From a bacterium (GTDB lineage Bacteria > Desulfobacterota > Anaeroferrophillalia > Anaeroferrophillales > Tharpellaceae): 8,601 nucleotides of DNA. Position 1 is the first letter of the stretch, and each line of letters begins with the position of its first letter. The stretch is taken from NCBI GenBank assembly GCA_029935295.1, contig JAOZKP010000059.1:3853-12453 (forward strand). The letters run 5' to 3'. The position numbers and the translations under genes were made by a program. The notes under the pieces were generated by a model, which ran no database searches, was not told the DNA's origin, and worked only from the letters and a program-made list of their open reading frames with translations. Shown piece by piece: positions 7,141 through 8,601 of the stretch.

Positions 7141-8408
7141 AAAAGAAATTTCTGGTTGTAAATATTATTTTGTGTCTGTTGTTTTTTGCCGGCGGTAGCT
7201 TTGCCGAAACCCTGGAACAGGCTTGGGAGATTGGCCTTAAGGTTGATCATCTTATCAAGGCCGCCGGGGAGGATACCAACGCGAAAGTAGCGCAGCTGGC
7301 GGCCACCAAAGGTCTGCGTCTGCCGACTGTCAATCTTGGTGCCGGTTACCTCTGGCTTGATAATGAGCCGGGAGCCTACCTTTATGATAGAGAATTCAGT
7401 ACCGCCGATGATAAATCACTCTCCTATAACGCTACGGTCTCTCTGCCGCTTTATACCCATTTTCAGATAAGTTCAGCAATTGATGCCGCGACCGCAAACC
7501 TTAAAGCGGGTGAATTTACCGAAATTGCGGCCCGGCAGAAGGTTAAATTAAAGATTGCCGAAGCCTATATCGCCATTATTTTGCGAAAACAGCAGACTGA
7601 TGTTGCCTTAAGTCACGAACAGAGCCTGGCCGCGCATACGGTTGATGTTAAAAACCTGCATGATGTCGGCATGGTGCCGGTTAATGATCTGCTGGCGGCA
7701 CAGGTGGCGCTCGCCAATGCCCGGCAGATGTTGCTACAGGCTCAGAACCGGCTTGATCTTGCGCGTTCCGCCTACAATCGTCTGCTCAATCGGCCCCTAG
7801 ATTATGAGGTTGAAATTTCCGCAATCCCGCTGCACTATCCCACAGTTGATCTGGCCGATTTAAGTCAAATGGCGAGTGACAAGCGCCCCGAACTTATGGC
7901 TCTGGGACAGCAGGTGGAAGCTCTGCAATGGCAGGCCAAGTCGGCGAAAGCGGAGAATGGGCCCAAGGTGATATTAAGAAGCGGTTACGATTATCGCGAG
8001 AATTCGCATCAGGTCAATGAAAGTGTCTGGCAGGCAATGGTTTTGGCCTCATGGGATATTTTTGATGGAAATGTGGCTAAACACAAGGGGTTGGCTCTGC
8101 AATCCCGATCCCGGGCGCTGGCGGAACAGCGGCAGGAGTTGGCGACCTTGATTCAGCTGCAGGTACGTCAGGCCTGGCTCGATATGGAGGAGAGTCGGAA
8201 GCGGATAGAGGTTACCAAAGAGACCCTGGAACAGGCCGAAGAGAACCTGAAAGTAACCCGGGATCGCTACAAGGAGGGCGTTGGTACCAACACAGAAGTT
8301 CTTGATGCGGAGACCCTGAGGACAATTAATTATGTTAACTACGATAAAGCCGGCAATGATGCTGTTTTCGCAGTCATCCGCCTGCATTATGCCACCGGAA
8401 ATCTTTAG
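7137..8408 (+). CDS. TolC-family outer-membrane efflux channel
   Basis: This gene encodes a 423-residue outer-membrane factor, the exit duct of the tripartite pump. A clear signal peptide runs Met-Lys-Lys-Lys, a hydrophobic core, then cleavage after Ser-Phe-Ala23 before ETLEQAW. The residue after cleavage is Glu rather than Cys, so it is TolC-like rather than lipid-anchored like OprM. Two outer-membrane efflux (OEP) repeats follow, at about 24-210 and 225-420. They are rich in long amphipathic helices with Ala, Gln and Leu. Typical helix-end motifs are GMVPVNDLLAAQVALANA in the first repeat and RYKEGVGTNTEVLDAETL in the second, the usual paired positions of this internal duplication. The length is near the short end of the family. 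The ATG overlaps the permease stop (ATGA), and only 2 nt separate its TAG from the regulator gene, so all four genes are probably co-transcribed. Confidence 0.94.
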   Translation: MKKKFLVVNIILCLLFFAGGSFAETLEQAWEIGLKVDHLIKAAGEDTNAKVAQLAATKGLRLPTVNLGAGYLWLDNEPGAYLYDREFSTADDKSLSYNATVSLPLYTHFQISSAIDAATANLKAGEFTEIAARQKVKLKIAEAYIAIILRKQQTDVALSHEQSLAAHTVDVKNLHDVGMVPVNDLLAAQVALANARQMLLQAQNRLDLARSAYNRLLNRPLDYEVEISAIPLHYPTVDLADLSQMASDKRPELMALGQQVEALQWQAKSAKAENGPKVILRSGYDYRENSHQVNESVWQAMVLASWDIFDGNVAKHKGLALQSRSRALAEQRQELATLIQLQVRQAWLDMEESRKRIEVTKETLEQAEENLKVTRDRYKEGVGTNTEVLDAETLRTINYVNYDKAGNDAVFAVIRLHYATGNL

Positions 8409-8410
8409 CA

Positions 8411-8601
8411 ATGAGCAGCGAAAAACAGCATAGTAAAGCCGAGATTCTGGCGAAAACCATTCCGTTATTTGCGGCGGCCGGTTATTCCGGGGTCAGTATG
8501 CGCCAGATAGCACAAACTGTTGGTATTAAAGCCGCGTCACTTTATCACCACTTTCCTGACAAGCAGGGCCTCTACATTGAGGCGCTGTCGCAGGCTTTCA
8601 G
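8411..8601 (+). CDS. TetR/AcrR-family transcriptional regulator, 5' part (cut by window edge)
   Basis: The first 63 codons are present and the frame is open to the edge. The translation shows the TetR_N DNA-binding domain: a first helix around ILAKTIPLFAAAGY, then the helix-turn-helix VSMRQIAQTVGIKAASLYHHF (about residues 28-48), followed by the usual PDKQGLYIEAL. The ligand-binding C-terminal domain lies outside the window, so the inducer is unknown. The start follows the channel stop by 2 nt and no strong ribosome site is seen (only GGAAA, 8396-8400), so translation probably depends on coupling to the upstream gene and may be low. By context it should repress the operon through the palindrome at 2938-2957. 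In acrAB and many related pumps the TetR-type gene is divergent and upstream; here it is the last visible gene of the pump transcript. Confidence 0.93.
   Translation, partial: MSSEKQHSKAEILAKTIPLFAAAGYSGVSMRQIAQTVGIKAASLYHHFPDKQGLYIEALSQAF

Overview
The window comes from a Gram-negative (diderm) bacterium. It encodes a three-part efflux system that only makes sense with an outer membrane: a periplasmic adaptor, an inner-membrane RND transporter and a TolC-type outer-membrane channel. Base composition looks close to balanced and similar throughout, with no obvious foreign segment. The lineage cannot be fixed from the sequence. A Desulfobacterota/deltaproteobacterial origin is a guess, resting mainly on the style of the GTCAGGCTTGA repeat.

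Layout. Positions 25-2703 on the minus strand hold a complete M1-family aminopeptidase N (pepN). A pair of nearly identical 24-bp direct repeats (3-26 and 2728-2751) brackets this gene. One copy overlaps its stop codon and the other lies just upstream of its ribosome binding site. Positions 2704-2995 are a 292-bp divergent intergenic region. It holds the second repeat, a perfect 10-bp-arm inverted repeat (2819-2840), a possible pepN promoter, and, close to the plus-strand operon, a TTGACG -35 box and a 20-bp palindrome that looks like a TetR-family operator (2938-2957). From 2996 to the right edge runs one tightly packed plus-strand operon: adaptor (2996-4048), RND permease (4048-7140), TolC-like channel (7137-8408) and the first 63 codons of a TetR/AcrR-family regulator (8411 onward, cut by the window edge).

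How the genes work together. The adaptor, permease and channel should form a proton-driven pump spanning both membranes. The permease keeps the Asp pair of TM4 and the Lys, Arg and Thr of TM10/TM11 that make up the proton relay in AcrB. The substrate cannot be read from the sequence. The regulator is the last gene of the pump transcript, and a good palindrome sits at the operon promoter. The simplest model is negative autoregulation, with a ligand (probably a pump substrate) relieving repression. pepN is a cytoplasmic housekeeping peptidase with no evident link to the pump beyond the shared intergenic region.

The gene content is ordinary and I see no clear new system. The items most worth checking are the repeat pair around pepN, the predicted operator with its repressor gene at the distal end of the operon, and the unexplained palindrome between the two divergent units.
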